Part shown: piece after piece, positions 29,991 through 37,989 of the stretch
How the letters are laid out: every line of letters begins with the position of its first letter
Numbering within the stretch: position 1 is the first letter of the stretch
Assembly (NCBI GenBank): GCA_937922085.1
Contig: CAKZVD010000003.1
Span: 124,001 to 188,000, forward strand
Length of the DNA stretch: 64,000 nucleotides
Source: an uncultured Tenacibaculum sp.
GTDB taxonomy: Bacteria > Bacteroidota > Bacteroidia > Flavobacteriales > Flavobacteriaceae
Direction of reading: 5' to 3'
Program-made: the position numbers and the translations under genes
Notes under the pieces: model-generated
What the model saw: only the letters and a program-made list of their open reading frames with translations
What the model was told of the DNA's origin: nothing
Databases searched by the model: none

Positions 29991-30677
29991 TTAATCAACA
30001 CAATCTTCAACAAGAACTTTTCTTATATAACCATTTTCCTTTATTTCAGTTGACAGGTACAAACTTCTTTTAATAAGAGCATAATGTGTAGATTCTTCAA
30101 TGATAAAATCAACTTTGTCATCTTTATCTAAATCACCCATCCAAATTATTTTAGGGGCTTCAATAAAGTTTTTATTAGTCCATTGTGCTTCGGAAATTTT
30201 TATAAGTGAGTACTCTTTCTCTAAATCATTCTCAATAATTTTCACTAAAATTTCATAATCTTTAAATAACTTAAAACCATTATGTTTTTCAACACTACTA
30301 ATCGCTCTTATTATCGAACTAGAATTAATTAAATCGAATGAAATATCTGAGTCAGGTTCTAAAAAATAAAAGTTTAAAAATTCACCTTTAATATTTGATT
30401 TTTTTAAATCAATATTTTTAAAAATGGCTATAGGCTTTATACTCTCATTAATTTTGTAATTAGGAACTTTTAAATCTTTTCCAAAATGGTAAGAAGAATC
30501 AACTTTTACAATTATAGGCTCCAATTTAAATCCATCTAAATTTCTCACTAATGCGTTGAGCGTGTCATTTTCTTTAATTATGCCGTTGGTATATCCATCA
30601 ATCAACATTATTGGACTTTGTCCAAATGATAAATTAGAAAAAATTAATAAGGTTAGTAATAATATTATTTTTTTCAT
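29991..30677 (-). CDS. Exported hypothetical protein
   Basis: A 228-residue protein with a signal peptide (LLLTLLIFSNLSFGQ; cleavage near residue 20). Near 195-208 it has MGDLDKDDKVDFIIEES, an acidic D-x-D-x-D loop like the calcium-binding loops of FG-GAP-type repeats. I recognise no family for the rest. It is on the same strand as, and 33 bp after, the possible caspase-like lipoprotein gene, so the two may be cotranscribed. The function is unknown. Confidence 0.6.
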   Translation of the reverse strand: MKKIILLLTLLIFSNLSFGQSPIMLIDGYTNGIIKENDTLNALVRNLDGFKLEPIIVKVDSSYHFGKDLKVPNYKINESIKPIAIFKNIDLKKSNIKGEFLNFYFLEPDSDISFDLINSSSIIRAISSVEKHNGFKLFKDYEILVKIIENDLEKEYSLIKISEAQWTNKNFIEAPKIIWMGDLDKDDKVDFIIEESTHYALIKRSLYLSTEIKENGYIRKVLVEDCVD

Positions 30678-30710
30678 TTTAATAGTTGTTTGTAATTATA
30701 TATCTTTATT

Positions 30711-31733
30711 CTATAATATCTGATACAAACTCGTATCATTAAGATCAGTAACTTTATATTCTGTAGGATCATTTTCTTCTAAAATAGGCTCTAAAACACA
30801 AAGCACAGTAGTTTTCCCTTTTATATAAAGTTTGTTTCCTTTAATTTTACTTTTCCATCGGTATTTTTCTATCGGAATTTTTAAGTTGTACAATATCTCT
30901 GCCATTTCTGAATCTTCCGAAACCCAATCCATAATAGCCTCTTTATCTTTTAACTCAGGGATTTCTGATGGATTATCAAAAGTAAACTCCCAATCTACCG
31001 GAATATTAAACTTGTAACTGTATACTTTACCTAAAGTGGTTTCCTTTCTAGTTTTTAATGCTGTAAGCCAATTAATAACTGTTTTGGGATACTTTACTTT
31101 AAACTCTTTAGACAATGCTATAGGCCCTGGAGATTCCGCTGTTGGGTAATATCCATAGTATGGCTTTGCTAAATAATGTCCAGCATATTTACCTCCGAAT
31201 ACATTAAAAAAAGAGGATGCTATTATTTTGGGCGTTTTTTCTGTGGTAAATAGTTCTTTTAAAGCTTGTAATAAGGCTTTATTTTCTCCTAAACCACAAG
31301 AATGGAAAATAACTTTTGTTGTATTTGTTATTGCGCTATTTAAAGTTGGTATTTTATATTCATTTTTAGCTTTTTCTAATGTTTCTAATGTAATACGTTT
31401 TCCTTGTTTTATTGTTTTTAAAGACATTCCTAACCAAGAATTACTATGACTAACAATATGAATTTTATCATAGTTATTTGTCGTTTTTTTATTGAGATAA
31501 TTAATGATTTCAGCTATTGAATATAAAGTATCTACTACTTTTATCTTTTGTGCTTTAAAATAATCTTTAGCATTATTATAGTACTTATTATCTCCTTCAT
31601 CATAGCCAGCAATAAACACAATTGATGCTGTTGATTTTGGAATTAATTCTATTGTTTTTTGTGTCTTAGAAAGTGGTTTCTTACAAGCTAAAATTAGAGT
31701 TAAAGTTAAAAGGATAAATAGATACTTGTTCAT
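30711..31733 (-). CDS. Lipoprotein with a possible caspase-like His/Cys dyad
   Basis: I place the start at the ATG at 31731-31733, which gives MNKYLFILLTLTLILACKK, a good lipoprotein signal; a longer frame starting at 31826 adds 31 residues that hide the signal and overlaps the repeat. The mature protein has IVFIAGYDEGDNKYY, then YDKIHIVSHSNSW near 95-107 and TKVIFHSCGLGEN near 145-157. A strand ending in a histidine followed some 50 residues later by a strand ending in cysteine is the layout of clan CD peptidases and DUF4347-like domains. That makes a cysteine peptidase fold possible, but this is a motif reading only. It may equally be a non-catalytic surface protein. Total 340 residues. Confidence 0.6.
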   Translation of the reverse strand: MNKYLFILLTLTLILACKKPLSKTQKTIELIPKSTASIVFIAGYDEGDNKYYNNAKDYFKAQKIKVVDTLYSIAEIINYLNKKTTNNYDKIHIVSHSNSWLGMSLKTIKQGKRITLETLEKAKNEYKIPTLNSAITNTTKVIFHSCGLGENKALLQALKELFTTEKTPKIIASSFFNVFGGKYAGHYLAKPYYGYYPTAESPGPIALSKEFKVKYPKTVINWLTALKTRKETTLGKVYSYKFNIPVDWEFTFDNPSEIPELKDKEAIMDWVSEDSEMAEILYNLKIPIEKYRWKSKIKGNKLYIKGKTTVLCVLEPILEENDPTEYKVTDLNDTSLYQIL

Positions 31734-31802
31734 AACACTATTTTTATATATTATTTTAATAAAATCTATTTTAGGTTTTATATCGTTTACTATTAGTTTT
31801 TC

Positions 31803-31912
31803 TATATAAAATTCATTCAACGTCAAAGGAAATCAGGGTTTCAACCCCTTGTTAAGGTATTAATGGAAAATTATAATTTGAAAATGAATGATATTACTAC
31901 TTCTTTAAAGCT
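31803..31912 (-). repeat. Copy B of the ~110-bp dispersed repeat
   Basis: It shares TATATAAAATTCATT, a GGGTTT/AACCCC near-palindrome (about 31834-31850), CTTGTTA and AATTTGAAAATGA with copy A in the same order and orientation. It lies about 70 bp upstream of the lipoprotein start at 31733. The central palindrome is less perfect than in copy A. Confidence 0.55.
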
Positions 31913-31943
31913 ACAAATTAGATAGCTAAAAATGTATTTATAA

Positions 31944-32519
31944 TTAGTTTTTATCAGTGTCTAAATACGTTATAGGCTCACTATTATCAAACAAATCATC
32001 ATTCCACACTAAACTTTGTAAAAGTTCAGTATTTTTAATTGTTTTAATGTCTTCTGTATAAGTTACCTTTGTTTTTAAAATCATATTTTCTTTACCAAAT
32101 GTTTGGCCAGGAAATATGTATTGTATTTCAGAAATTGTTTCATCACAATACGTGTTTTCTATTTTTGGTAACGAAATAAAATCATTTTCATCAGTTACCA
32201 TAAAGTAATAAGTATCCGTATGTCCACAACATGCACTATAATTAGTATCTATTCTAATAACTTCACTAACATCTTCTAAAGTAGGATTTGATAAAACACG
32301 AATATTGATATTATCAAAAGTATCTAAATCAGAAATATGTATCGTTCCTATTTTTGTAGCATTGTTATCTGTGGTTACAATATCTAAAAGTGCTGTATAT
32401 TCTTGTTGCTTTGTCCCTATTTTATTTACAATAGTATATTTATCTGTTTTTATAAATTTTTGAGCTTTTACAAATTGAAAACCAAAAGCTGTAATTAAAA
32501 TAATGATTATATTTTTCAT
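31944..32519 (-). CDS. Exported hypothetical protein under a LytTR-type promoter
   Basis: A 191-residue protein with a signal peptide (IIILITAFGFQFVKAQ, cleavage near 20). A CCGH motif lies near 96-99 in NYSACCGHTDTYYFMVTDEN (shown in part), and one more cysteine near 120. No family recognised. Its promoter is the notable part: two AGAATTCGTT repeats (plus-strand reading) 21 bp apart and a TAATTTTG element, at exactly the same distances from the ATG as in front of the VIT/VWA gene at 35519. That places it in a regulon with surface-protein genes. Confidence 0.65.
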   Translation of the reverse strand: MKNIIIILITAFGFQFVKAQKFIKTDKYTIVNKIGTKQQEYTALLDIVTTDNNATKIGTIHISDLDTFDNINIRVLSNPTLEDVSEVIRIDTNYSACCGHTDTYYFMVTDENDFISLPKIENTYCDETISEIQYIFPGQTFGKENMILKTKVTYTEDIKTIKNTELLQSLVWNDDLFDNSEPITYLDTDKN

Positions 32520-32553
32520 GATGTATTTTTTAGTTTATTGTTCTTATTTACTT

Positions 32554-32624
32554 CAAAATTAAGGAGGAAGTAAGTGCTAATTTGATCGCTTTTAGAATTC
32601 GTTAGCTCTAAAGTAGAATTCGTT
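32554..32624 (-). promoter_or_regulatory. LytTR-type activator site plus TAnnTTTG promoter, gene at 32519
   Basis: On the minus strand two AACGAATTCT repeats (32615-32624 and 32594-32603) have a 21-bp period. TAATTTTG (32554-32561) lies 32 bp downstream of the proximal repeat. No TTG -33 box is seen at the right distance, as expected for an activator-dependent promoter. The offsets from the start codon are the same as for the gene at 35519. Confidence 0.7.
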
Positions 32625-32890
32625 TATATATAATGCTTGGTTGTTTTGTTATCCTCTGTTTATATATATATAAAGTTGATTGAATTTCTAAGGAATTCAA
32701 TCAATTTAAAACATCAGCTATAGATTATAAGCAGTAGTGTATAATACGATTTTAAGATACTAACTTCGTATTTAAATTTTAACAATAACAGCCTCAAAAG
32801 GAGAGGAAAGAATTAGCAGACTATTTTTATAAGAGTTTTAACCTTATGAATCTTTTTCTGAAATTTTAAGAGCTATTTCAATAAACTGAA
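32625..32890. other. Gene-free spacer
   Basis: No coding sequence is supported. The only structure is an 11-bp inverted repeat, TTGATTGAATT (32676-32686) with AATTCAATCAA (32694-32704), that could be a weak second terminator. Confidence 0.5.
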
Positions 32891-32926
32891 AAATCAGTAG
32901 TTAATAAAAACATTAACTACTGATTT
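32891..32926 (-). terminator. Hairpin terminator after the leader-peptide gene at 33003
   Basis: A perfect 15-bp inverted repeat (32891-32905 and 32912-32926) has a 6-nt loop and T-rich flanks. It lies 77 bp past the minus-strand stop. Its form matches the terminator of the second peptide gene at 36218. Confidence 0.8.
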
Positions 32927-33002
32927 CTTGATTATCTATAATCATACTTTTCAATATGATTTATTTAATTACCAAAGTGAATTTCAATTCACTAATTGAT
33001 AT

Positions 33003-33164
33003 TTAAAGAAAAACACATAAACCATTAACACATCTAGATGCAAAATCTACAAAAAAACAATCTTGTCTTCTTTGGCAACCTATAGGGAAACGTATACCCC
33101 CATTGATAGATTTTTGCTCTGTTTTATTAAGTTGTTTCCCCAATAAACTGACATTTTTTAACAT
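33003..33164 (-). CDS. Double-glycine leader peptide, cysteine-rich (bacteriocin-type)
   Basis: A 53-residue peptide, start ATG at 33162-33164, stop TAA at 33003-33005. The N-terminal 23 residues form a Bacteroidetes bacteriocin-type leader: LLGKQLNKTEQKSINGG, with the Gly-Gly cut site at 22-23. The predicted 30-residue core is IRFPIGCQRRQDCFF followed by a tail with two more cysteines, so four cysteines that could form two disulfides. A strong terminator follows. No maturation peptidase or C39 exporter lies in the window, so export must depend on genes elsewhere. The leader matches that of the second peptide at 36033, while the cores differ. The product could be an antimicrobial or signalling peptide; activity is unproven. 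Confidence 0.75.
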   Translation of the reverse strand: MLKNVSLLGKQLNKTEQKSINGGIRFPIGCQRRQDCFFVDFASRCVNGLCVFL

Positions 33165-33362
33165 ATTCTTAAATTTTTAGGTTAATAATTACTAAAAATA
33201 ATAAAAAACATTAAAATAAGTCAAAAAAACATCTATTTATTATATAAGAAAAACCCGCAAAGTTTTTAAGCTTCATAGGTTTACTTCCCTTCTCAATATA
33301 TTTTAATAACTTTTAATTAAATTAATAGTTTTAAGCACTTTCTTAAAATTTAAGTATTAGAA

Positions 33363-35519
33363 CTATTTCTTTAAAGTCAAAGTCATACTTTTATTTATAT
33401 TTAATCTTTTTATAGATGCATTTGAAAGTTCTTTAATTATAGGATATGCATATACCCATTTTCCTTTTTCTAATACTTCAACTCGTATCACTTTACCTTC
33501 TCCATTAAATCGAATACGTAAGCTTTTATATTTTTTTAAATATTTAGTTATTAATTTTGAGTACAGTGCTTTAAATTCCATTTTAATTTTTCTTTTATCA
33601 GTTTTCGATATACTTTCATTAATACTTATAGTGAAAGACTTTTTAAACTTTGTTTTTTTAGATACTTTGGCTGCCGCACCAACTGCTGAATTATTTACAT
33701 TCTTTGGCATTGGTAATAGCTGTTTTATAGTTTTTAAGGCTCCCGATTTATTTACAGTAGCTTCATCTACTGCAACGAAAGAAGTATAATTAGTTGCTAA
33801 ATTATATTTTAGTCCTAAAGCAATCACTTGTTGTTTTACATCGTCACGAAATAATTTACTATAATCATCTAACTCTTCTATTTTTTTTCTTGCCCACAGG
33901 TAACGTAATGCTTTGTTCTTTTTACTAACATTAGCAGATGATATTTTTAATTTTTGTTTAAACCTTTTTTTACCTTTATATCCTGTAATTGTAATACCTC
34001 CTTCTGGTTTACCTTTATATTTTCCATAGACTAGTATTGGTCTTCCTGAAAAAACATCAGGAATACTACCCGGAGCTACATCGTAAACTTCAATACCTTT
34101 TGCTTTAATCTTTATTTGTGTTAATAAAGGGCTTGCTATGTATTTTTTAAACGTTTTTGCTACTTCTAAAGCTTCTTTTTTAGAGGTTGCAATGAAAGAC
34201 TCACTGTTTGATACTTTAGCCATTCCTTCAATTAAATACCTATTAACACTAGAACCTATACCAAAAGTAAACACATTGGCCTGACCTAAATTCTTTGTAA
34301 TAAGTTCAAAAGCTTCTTTTTCTACACTAATATACCCATCAGTAATAACCACCATAGAACGAGCACTACTTGGATCTTTTCGAGGTAATTTATAAGCTGT
34401 TTTTAAAGCACTTAATAACCTTGTACCACCGCCACCTTGTCCTTCAGAAAGGAATCGAATCGCTTTTTCTATATTTTCCTCGCTAACTTCTAAAGGATTT
34501 TCACTAAAAACAGTTGAACTAGAAGCAAATAATTGCACATTAAAAGTGTCAGTTTCTCTAAGATCTAGTAATAAATTACGCATTAATTCTTTTGAAACTT
34601 CTAATGGATATCCATTCATAGAACCTGAAACATCAACTATAAAAAGATATTCTCTAGATGGAATGTCTTTAAACTTCACTTTTTTTGTTGGTTCCATTTG
34701 AAATGCAAAAAAGTTTTCATCTCCATGTTCATATAATAACAAACCTGACTCTATAGTGTTTCCTCTTAAATTATAATTTAAAATAAAATCTCTATTTCCT
34801 GCATTTTCATTACTCTTAGATAAAAATATGTTTGCTGTTTTTGTATTTGGATAGGTTACATTTACTTGATGACTACTACTATTTATATTTTGAATCATGA
34901 TACTCGAATTCAATGTTACCTTAATATCGTAATCAAAAGTATATGAAGTTCCTTTCATTGTATATGGAGTATTAAAAACTTGTTCATTACCACTACTACT
35001 CTCACCTGTAAACCTTGGACCCACTACTGCGGGGGCAACAAATTGATATGCTCCACTAACAGGTACTAACATTTCTGTATAATAAATATCAATCGCTATT
35101 TCATCCCCAGGCATAATATTTCCAACATTCATTTGAAAAACATTAGGTCTGCTTTGATCTAATTTTGCAGCTCTTTTTCCTTCGCTTAAAGCTTTTACAT
35201 ATACTTTTTGAGCTTTTTGCTTTTCAAATATTTTCGCATTTACAACACGATCTCCAATAGTCATTTGCATTTTATGAACTGCTGCTTGCGTTGAAAGTGG
35301 AAATACATATTTAGCTTCAATAGGCATCGTTCCTTTATTTTGATATACCTGCGTAACTTGTACATGAGCTATCGTTCCTGAAATATCTACAGCTGTTTTA
35401 GACGATTTTAATGGAATTACTGCGTCTTTAGTAGATACTAGTAAATATGGGCTATCGCTTTTTTGAGCAAAACCTAAGGAGAGAGAGCAAATAAGTAAGA
35501 ATGTGATTAAATATTTCAT
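33363..35519 (-). CDS. VIT and VWA domain surface protein
   Basis: A 718-residue exported protein (signal peptide LLICSLSLGFAQ, cleavage near 18). A VIT domain spans about 30-160 with VYQNKGTMPIEAKYVFPLSTQAAVHKM (shown in part) and EGKRAAKLDQSRPNVFQMNVGNI. The von Willebrand A domain spans about 290-470, with a near-canonical metal site, FIVDVSGSMNG, plus TRLLSALKTAY and VVITDGYI. The C-terminal 200 residues include a basic region and end in beta-like sequence. Such proteins bind ligands or matrix at the cell surface. The promoter carries the 21-bp-period repeats shared with the genes at 32519 and 51880. Leader-peptide genes flank it on both sides but on different strands. Confidence 0.9.
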   Translation of the reverse strand: MKYLITFLLICSLSLGFAQKSDSPYLLVSTKDAVIPLKSSKTAVDISGTIAHVQVTQVYQNKGTMPIEAKYVFPLSTQAAVHKMQMTIGDRVVNAKIFEKQKAQKVYVKALSEGKRAAKLDQSRPNVFQMNVGNIMPGDEIAIDIYYTEMLVPVSGAYQFVAPAVVGPRFTGESSSGNEQVFNTPYTMKGTSYTFDYDIKVTLNSSIMIQNINSSSHQVNVTYPNTKTANIFLSKSNENAGNRDFILNYNLRGNTIESGLLLYEHGDENFFAFQMEPTKKVKFKDIPSREYLFIVDVSGSMNGYPLEVSKELMRNLLLDLRETDTFNVQLFASSSTVFSENPLEVSEENIEKAIRFLSEGQGGGGTRLLSALKTAYKLPRKDPSSARSMVVITDGYISVEKEAFELITKNLGQANVFTFGIGSSVNRYLIEGMAKVSNSESFIATSKKEALEVAKTFKKYIASPLLTQIKIKAKGIEVYDVAPGSIPDVFSGRPILVYGKYKGKPEGGITITGYKGKKRFKQKLKISSANVSKKNKALRYLWARKKIEELDDYSKLFRDDVKQQVIALGLKYNLATNYTSFVAVDEATVNKSGALKTIKQLLPMPKNVNNSAVGAAAKVSKKTKFKKSFTISINESISKTDKRKIKMEFKALYSKLITKYLKKYKSLRIRFNGEGKVIRVEVLEKGKWVYAYPIIKELSNASIKRLNINKSMTLTLKK

Positions 35520-35553
35520 GATTTTATTTTTTTAATTGTTGTTATTTCTTTGT

Positions 35554-35624
35554 CAAATCTAAAAGAGAAGGAATGTTCTTTTAGGGTGCTTTTAGAATTC
35601 GTTATAGTTAAACTAGAATTCGTA
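35554..35624 (-). promoter_or_regulatory. LytTR-type activator site plus TAnnTTTG promoter, gene at 35519
   Basis: Minus-strand repeats TACGAATTCT (35615-35624) and AACGAATTCT (35594-35603) have a 21-bp period. TAGATTTG (35554-35561) lies 32 bp from the proximal repeat. Every offset equals that of the gene at 32519. No -33 TTG box is evident. Confidence 0.72.
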
Positions 35625-36032
35625 GTTATAGATTCTTATAGACTATTGAAAAAGTATGAATTATACTATTCTTATAAGAAATTGATACCTCTACTATATA
35701 AATTCATTCTTCCATTTTGTATAAAAATTCATGGAAGCATATTTATATAAATAAGGCTTTGGTTTGCTATTAAAAAACATTACGTTTTAACTTTAAAACA
35801 AATCATTAAACTTTAATTAACATTATTAAATACTATATGACAAAAAATTAACATAACTTGTAAAAAAAAACAAGCTTAAAGTTAAAAAAAATAAAAAATT
35901 GCAACTTCTTATTATTTAGCATAGATATTACAATAATTTAAAATATATATAAAATTCTCTCGAGGGATAGACATAAACTTTGGATGTCTTTAATTAACCA
36001 AAGAATTATTAACTATTAAATTTTTAAATTTT
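35625..36032. other. Gene-free AT-rich spacer and leader of the peptide gene
   Basis: No reading frame here is convincing. Near 35968-35988 an AGACAT/ATGTCT pair flanks AAACTTTGG; AAACTTTG also occurs upstream of the peptide gene at 33164 (minus strand, about 33253-33260) and may be a shared promoter element. Confidence 0.4.
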
Positions 36033-36212
36033 ATGAAAAAATCAATTTTAAATCTAGGAAAAACTTTAAACAAAGTAGATCAAAAAAAAATTAATGGAGG
36101 TCGTCATGATGATGGAGCTTATCCAAATTGTGGCACAAACCATTGTGACGAACAACAAGGTTTTGTTTGTGGTCCTCATGGAAGATGTTTGTTTGTTGGA
36201 GACATGACATAA
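36033..36212 (+). CDS. Double-glycine leader peptide, Cys/His-rich (bacteriocin-type)
   Basis: A 59-residue peptide, start ATG 36033-36035, stop TAA 36210-36212. The leader MKKSILNLGKTLNKVDQKK followed by INGG is the standard Flavobacteria bacteriocin-type signal, with cleavage after Gly-Gly at 22-23. The predicted 36-residue core has four cysteines (about 33, 38, 46, 52) and four histidines (HDDGAYPNCGTNHC, CGPHGRC), so disulfides or metal binding are possible. A perfect stem-loop terminator follows six bases later, which supports a monocistronic small gene. It shares its leader type with the peptide at 33003 on the other strand. No exporter or immunity gene is recognisable next to it. Confidence 0.8.
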   Translation: MKKSILNLGKTLNKVDQKKINGGRHDDGAYPNCGTNHCDEQQGFVCGPHGRCLFVGDMT

Positions 36213-36217
36213 AAATC

Positions 36218-36249
36218 AAAAGGTTGTCTAAAAAACTAGACAACCTTTT
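36218..36249 (+). terminator. Rho-independent terminator after the peptide gene
   Basis: AAAAGGTTGTCTA (36218-36230) and TAGACAACCTTTT (36237-36249) form a perfect 13-bp stem with a 6-nt loop, followed by a long T tract. Confidence 0.92.
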
Positions 36250-36652
36250 TTATTTTTTTGTTTTTCTCTCTCTTTTTACAATCTATTTTTTTAATTCCAA
36301 ACTAGTATAAGGGTTTTAAGAAAATGACTTCATAATTTCCTTTAATTATTCTTTTTGAATAACTATTTTAAAAGCATTTTAATCTGTGCGTATTATTTAA
36401 TTTTCTAGAACTCCTTCTTGCTTTCTTAAATATGCGTCAATACTTCCATAAAAAAACACCAATCATTTAATTTATAACTAGTCAAAAAATCTAAATTGTT
36501 AGTAATTTTATTTAGTTAAAATAACAGGTATTATTACCTCATTACAATACTTTTTTATCACTAATCTTAATAATCTTATAAAAAAATATTTTTTATTGTA
36601 ACCTTTTATAATTTTATGACTATATACTATTGAACAACAACCAAAGACTATT
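36250..36652. other. Gene-free spacer before the sigma-factor operon
   Basis: About 400 bp of AT-rich DNA. No gene is supported. On the minus strand near 36409-36460 a short frame ends in AYLRKQEGVLEN and stop; it could be a remnant, but I could not identify a source. Confidence 0.45.
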
Positions 36653-37177
36653 TTGAATACGCTAACTGATGAAGATTTAATGCAAAAAGTTTCCTATGGA
36701 GATTTAGATATGCTCAAGGTTCTTTTTGAGCGCCATCATAAACACATTTTTAATTTTTTATATAAAATGAGTGGAGATAAAATGTTAAGTGAAGATTTAA
36801 CACAAGATGTTTTCTATAAAGTAATGCAGTATAGAGCATCTTATAACAATGGTAAATTTGTTTCTTGGTTATTTACTATTGCCAGAAATAGCCTTAAAAC
36901 ACATTATACAAGAACAAAAGAACAGCATGATGATATAAAATTAGAAGGTCATCAGTTAATTGAAAAACAAAGTAATGAACAAGAAGAATATTCTCATTTA
37001 CAAATAGCTTTAAATAAATTAAAAACATCAGATAGAGAATTATTAATCTTAAATCGATTTCAAGAAATAAAATATGCTGAATTGGCTGAAATTAAAGGAA
37101 GTACGCCAGGAGCTATAAAAACAAAGGTAAACAGGGCTTTACAAAAATTAAGAACTATTTATTTTGAAAATATATAA
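36653..37177 (+). CDS. ECF-type RNA polymerase sigma factor
   Basis: A 174-residue sigma-70 family protein. Region 2 lies at about 15-85 with LFERHHKHIFNFLYKM and SEDLTQDVFYKVMQYR plus FVSWLFTIARNSLKTHYTR (in part). Region 4 lies at about 115-170 with LNRFQEIKYAELAEIKGSTPGAIKTKVNRAL (in part). A TTG start at 36653 gives MNTLTDEDLMQKV, the usual N-terminus of this flavobacterial group; the first ATG in frame is eight codons later. The stop overlaps the start of the next gene (TAATGATG), so they are coupled. The following gene is the anti-sigma factor that should hold it at the membrane. Confidence 0.9.
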   Translation: MNTLTDEDLMQKVSYGDLDMLKVLFERHHKHIFNFLYKMSGDKMLSEDLTQDVFYKVMQYRASYNNGKFVSWLFTIARNSLKTHYTRTKEQHDDIKLEGHQLIEKQSNEQEEYSHLQIALNKLKTSDRELLILNRFQEIKYAELAEIKGSTPGAIKTKVNRALQKLRTIYFENI

Positions 37178-37977
37178 TGATGAAAAAAAATCATATTACA
37201 GAGTTAATACCAGAGTATTTAGACGGTCTTTTGAGTCAGTCTCAAAAAGAAGAAGTAAGATTACATTTAAAAGAATGTGAATCATGTTTAAAAGAATTAG
37301 AAGAATATAAAACTATTTTTAATGCTTTTGAAGAAGAAAAAGAAGTGATTCCTTCTGAACATATTAAAACTAATTTTTTTGAACAAATTGAAATAGAAAA
37401 ACAAAAAGAATCGAAAGTTGTTCCCTTAATTAATCGTACTTCTAATCAAAAAAAGATATGGTTGCTTCCCATTATGAAAATAGCCGCAAGTATTTTACTA
37501 TTAATCGGTGGATACGCATTAGGAAATTATCAGCAAGAACAAAAAGGCAACCATAAAATAGCGCAATTACAAGAGAAAACTCAAAAAATAAAGCAAACGG
37601 CAATGCTTTCTTTAATTGGAAATAAATCTGCAAGTAAAAGAATACAAGGGGTAAATTACATCGATGAATTTTCAAATCCAGATGAAGCTATTGTAGCAGC
37701 ATTGGTAGACAGAATGCTTTACGATGAGAATACCAATGTCCGTTTGACAGCTGTAGAAGCTTTATCGAACTTTATAACCTCTGAAGAGGTGAAAAATGCA
37801 TTTATTAAAGCCTTAAAAATAGAAAAGGCTCCTGCAATACAAATCATTATCATTCAGGTTCTGGTTAAAATACAAGAAAAGAAAGCCATAATTCCGATGA
37901 AAAAACTATTGGAACAAAATGAAACACAACCTTTTATTAAAGAACAAATTAAATCATCAATTATAAATATTGTATAA
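37177..37977 (+). CDS. Anti-sigma factor with zinc finger, membrane helix and HEAT repeats
   Basis: A 266-residue single-pass membrane protein. The N-terminal zf-HC2 region (about 5-45) has HLKECESCLKELEEY, a His-x3-Cys-x2-Cys zinc-type motif that normally grips the sigma factor. One membrane helix lies near 98-116 (IMKIAASILLLIGGYALG). The extracytoplasmic part (about 150-266) carries HEAT-like repeats such as NVRLTAVEALSNF and APAIQIIIIQVLVKI. It overlaps the sigma-factor stop. The two downstream DUF4097 proteins are probably part of the same operon and the likely envelope output. Confidence 0.88.
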   Translation: MMKKNHITELIPEYLDGLLSQSQKEEVRLHLKECESCLKELEEYKTIFNAFEEEKEVIPSEHIKTNFFEQIEIEKQKESKVVPLINRTSNQKKIWLLPIMKIAASILLLIGGYALGNYQQEQKGNHKIAQLQEKTQKIKQTAMLSLIGNKSASKRIQGVNYIDEFSNPDEAIVAALVDRMLYDENTNVRLTAVEALSNFITSEEVKNAFIKALKIEKAPAIQIIIIQVLVKIQEKKAIIPMKKLLEQNETQPFIKEQIKSSIINIV

Positions 37978-37989
37978 ACATATAAAATC

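Noticed and set aside
31734-31826. Longer start for the caspase-like lipoprotein gene
   Set aside because: The extra 31 residues hide a good lipoprotein signal peptide and run into the dispersed repeat.
32676-32704. Inverted repeat as an operator for the gene at 32519
   Set aside because: It lies beyond the LytTR-type repeats, can form a hairpin with a 7-nt loop, and is not shared with the sister promoters.
36409-36473. Minus-strand frame ending AYLRKQEGVLEN as a gene or gene remnant
   Set aside because: Too short, no start site and no recognised source; listed only as spacer content.
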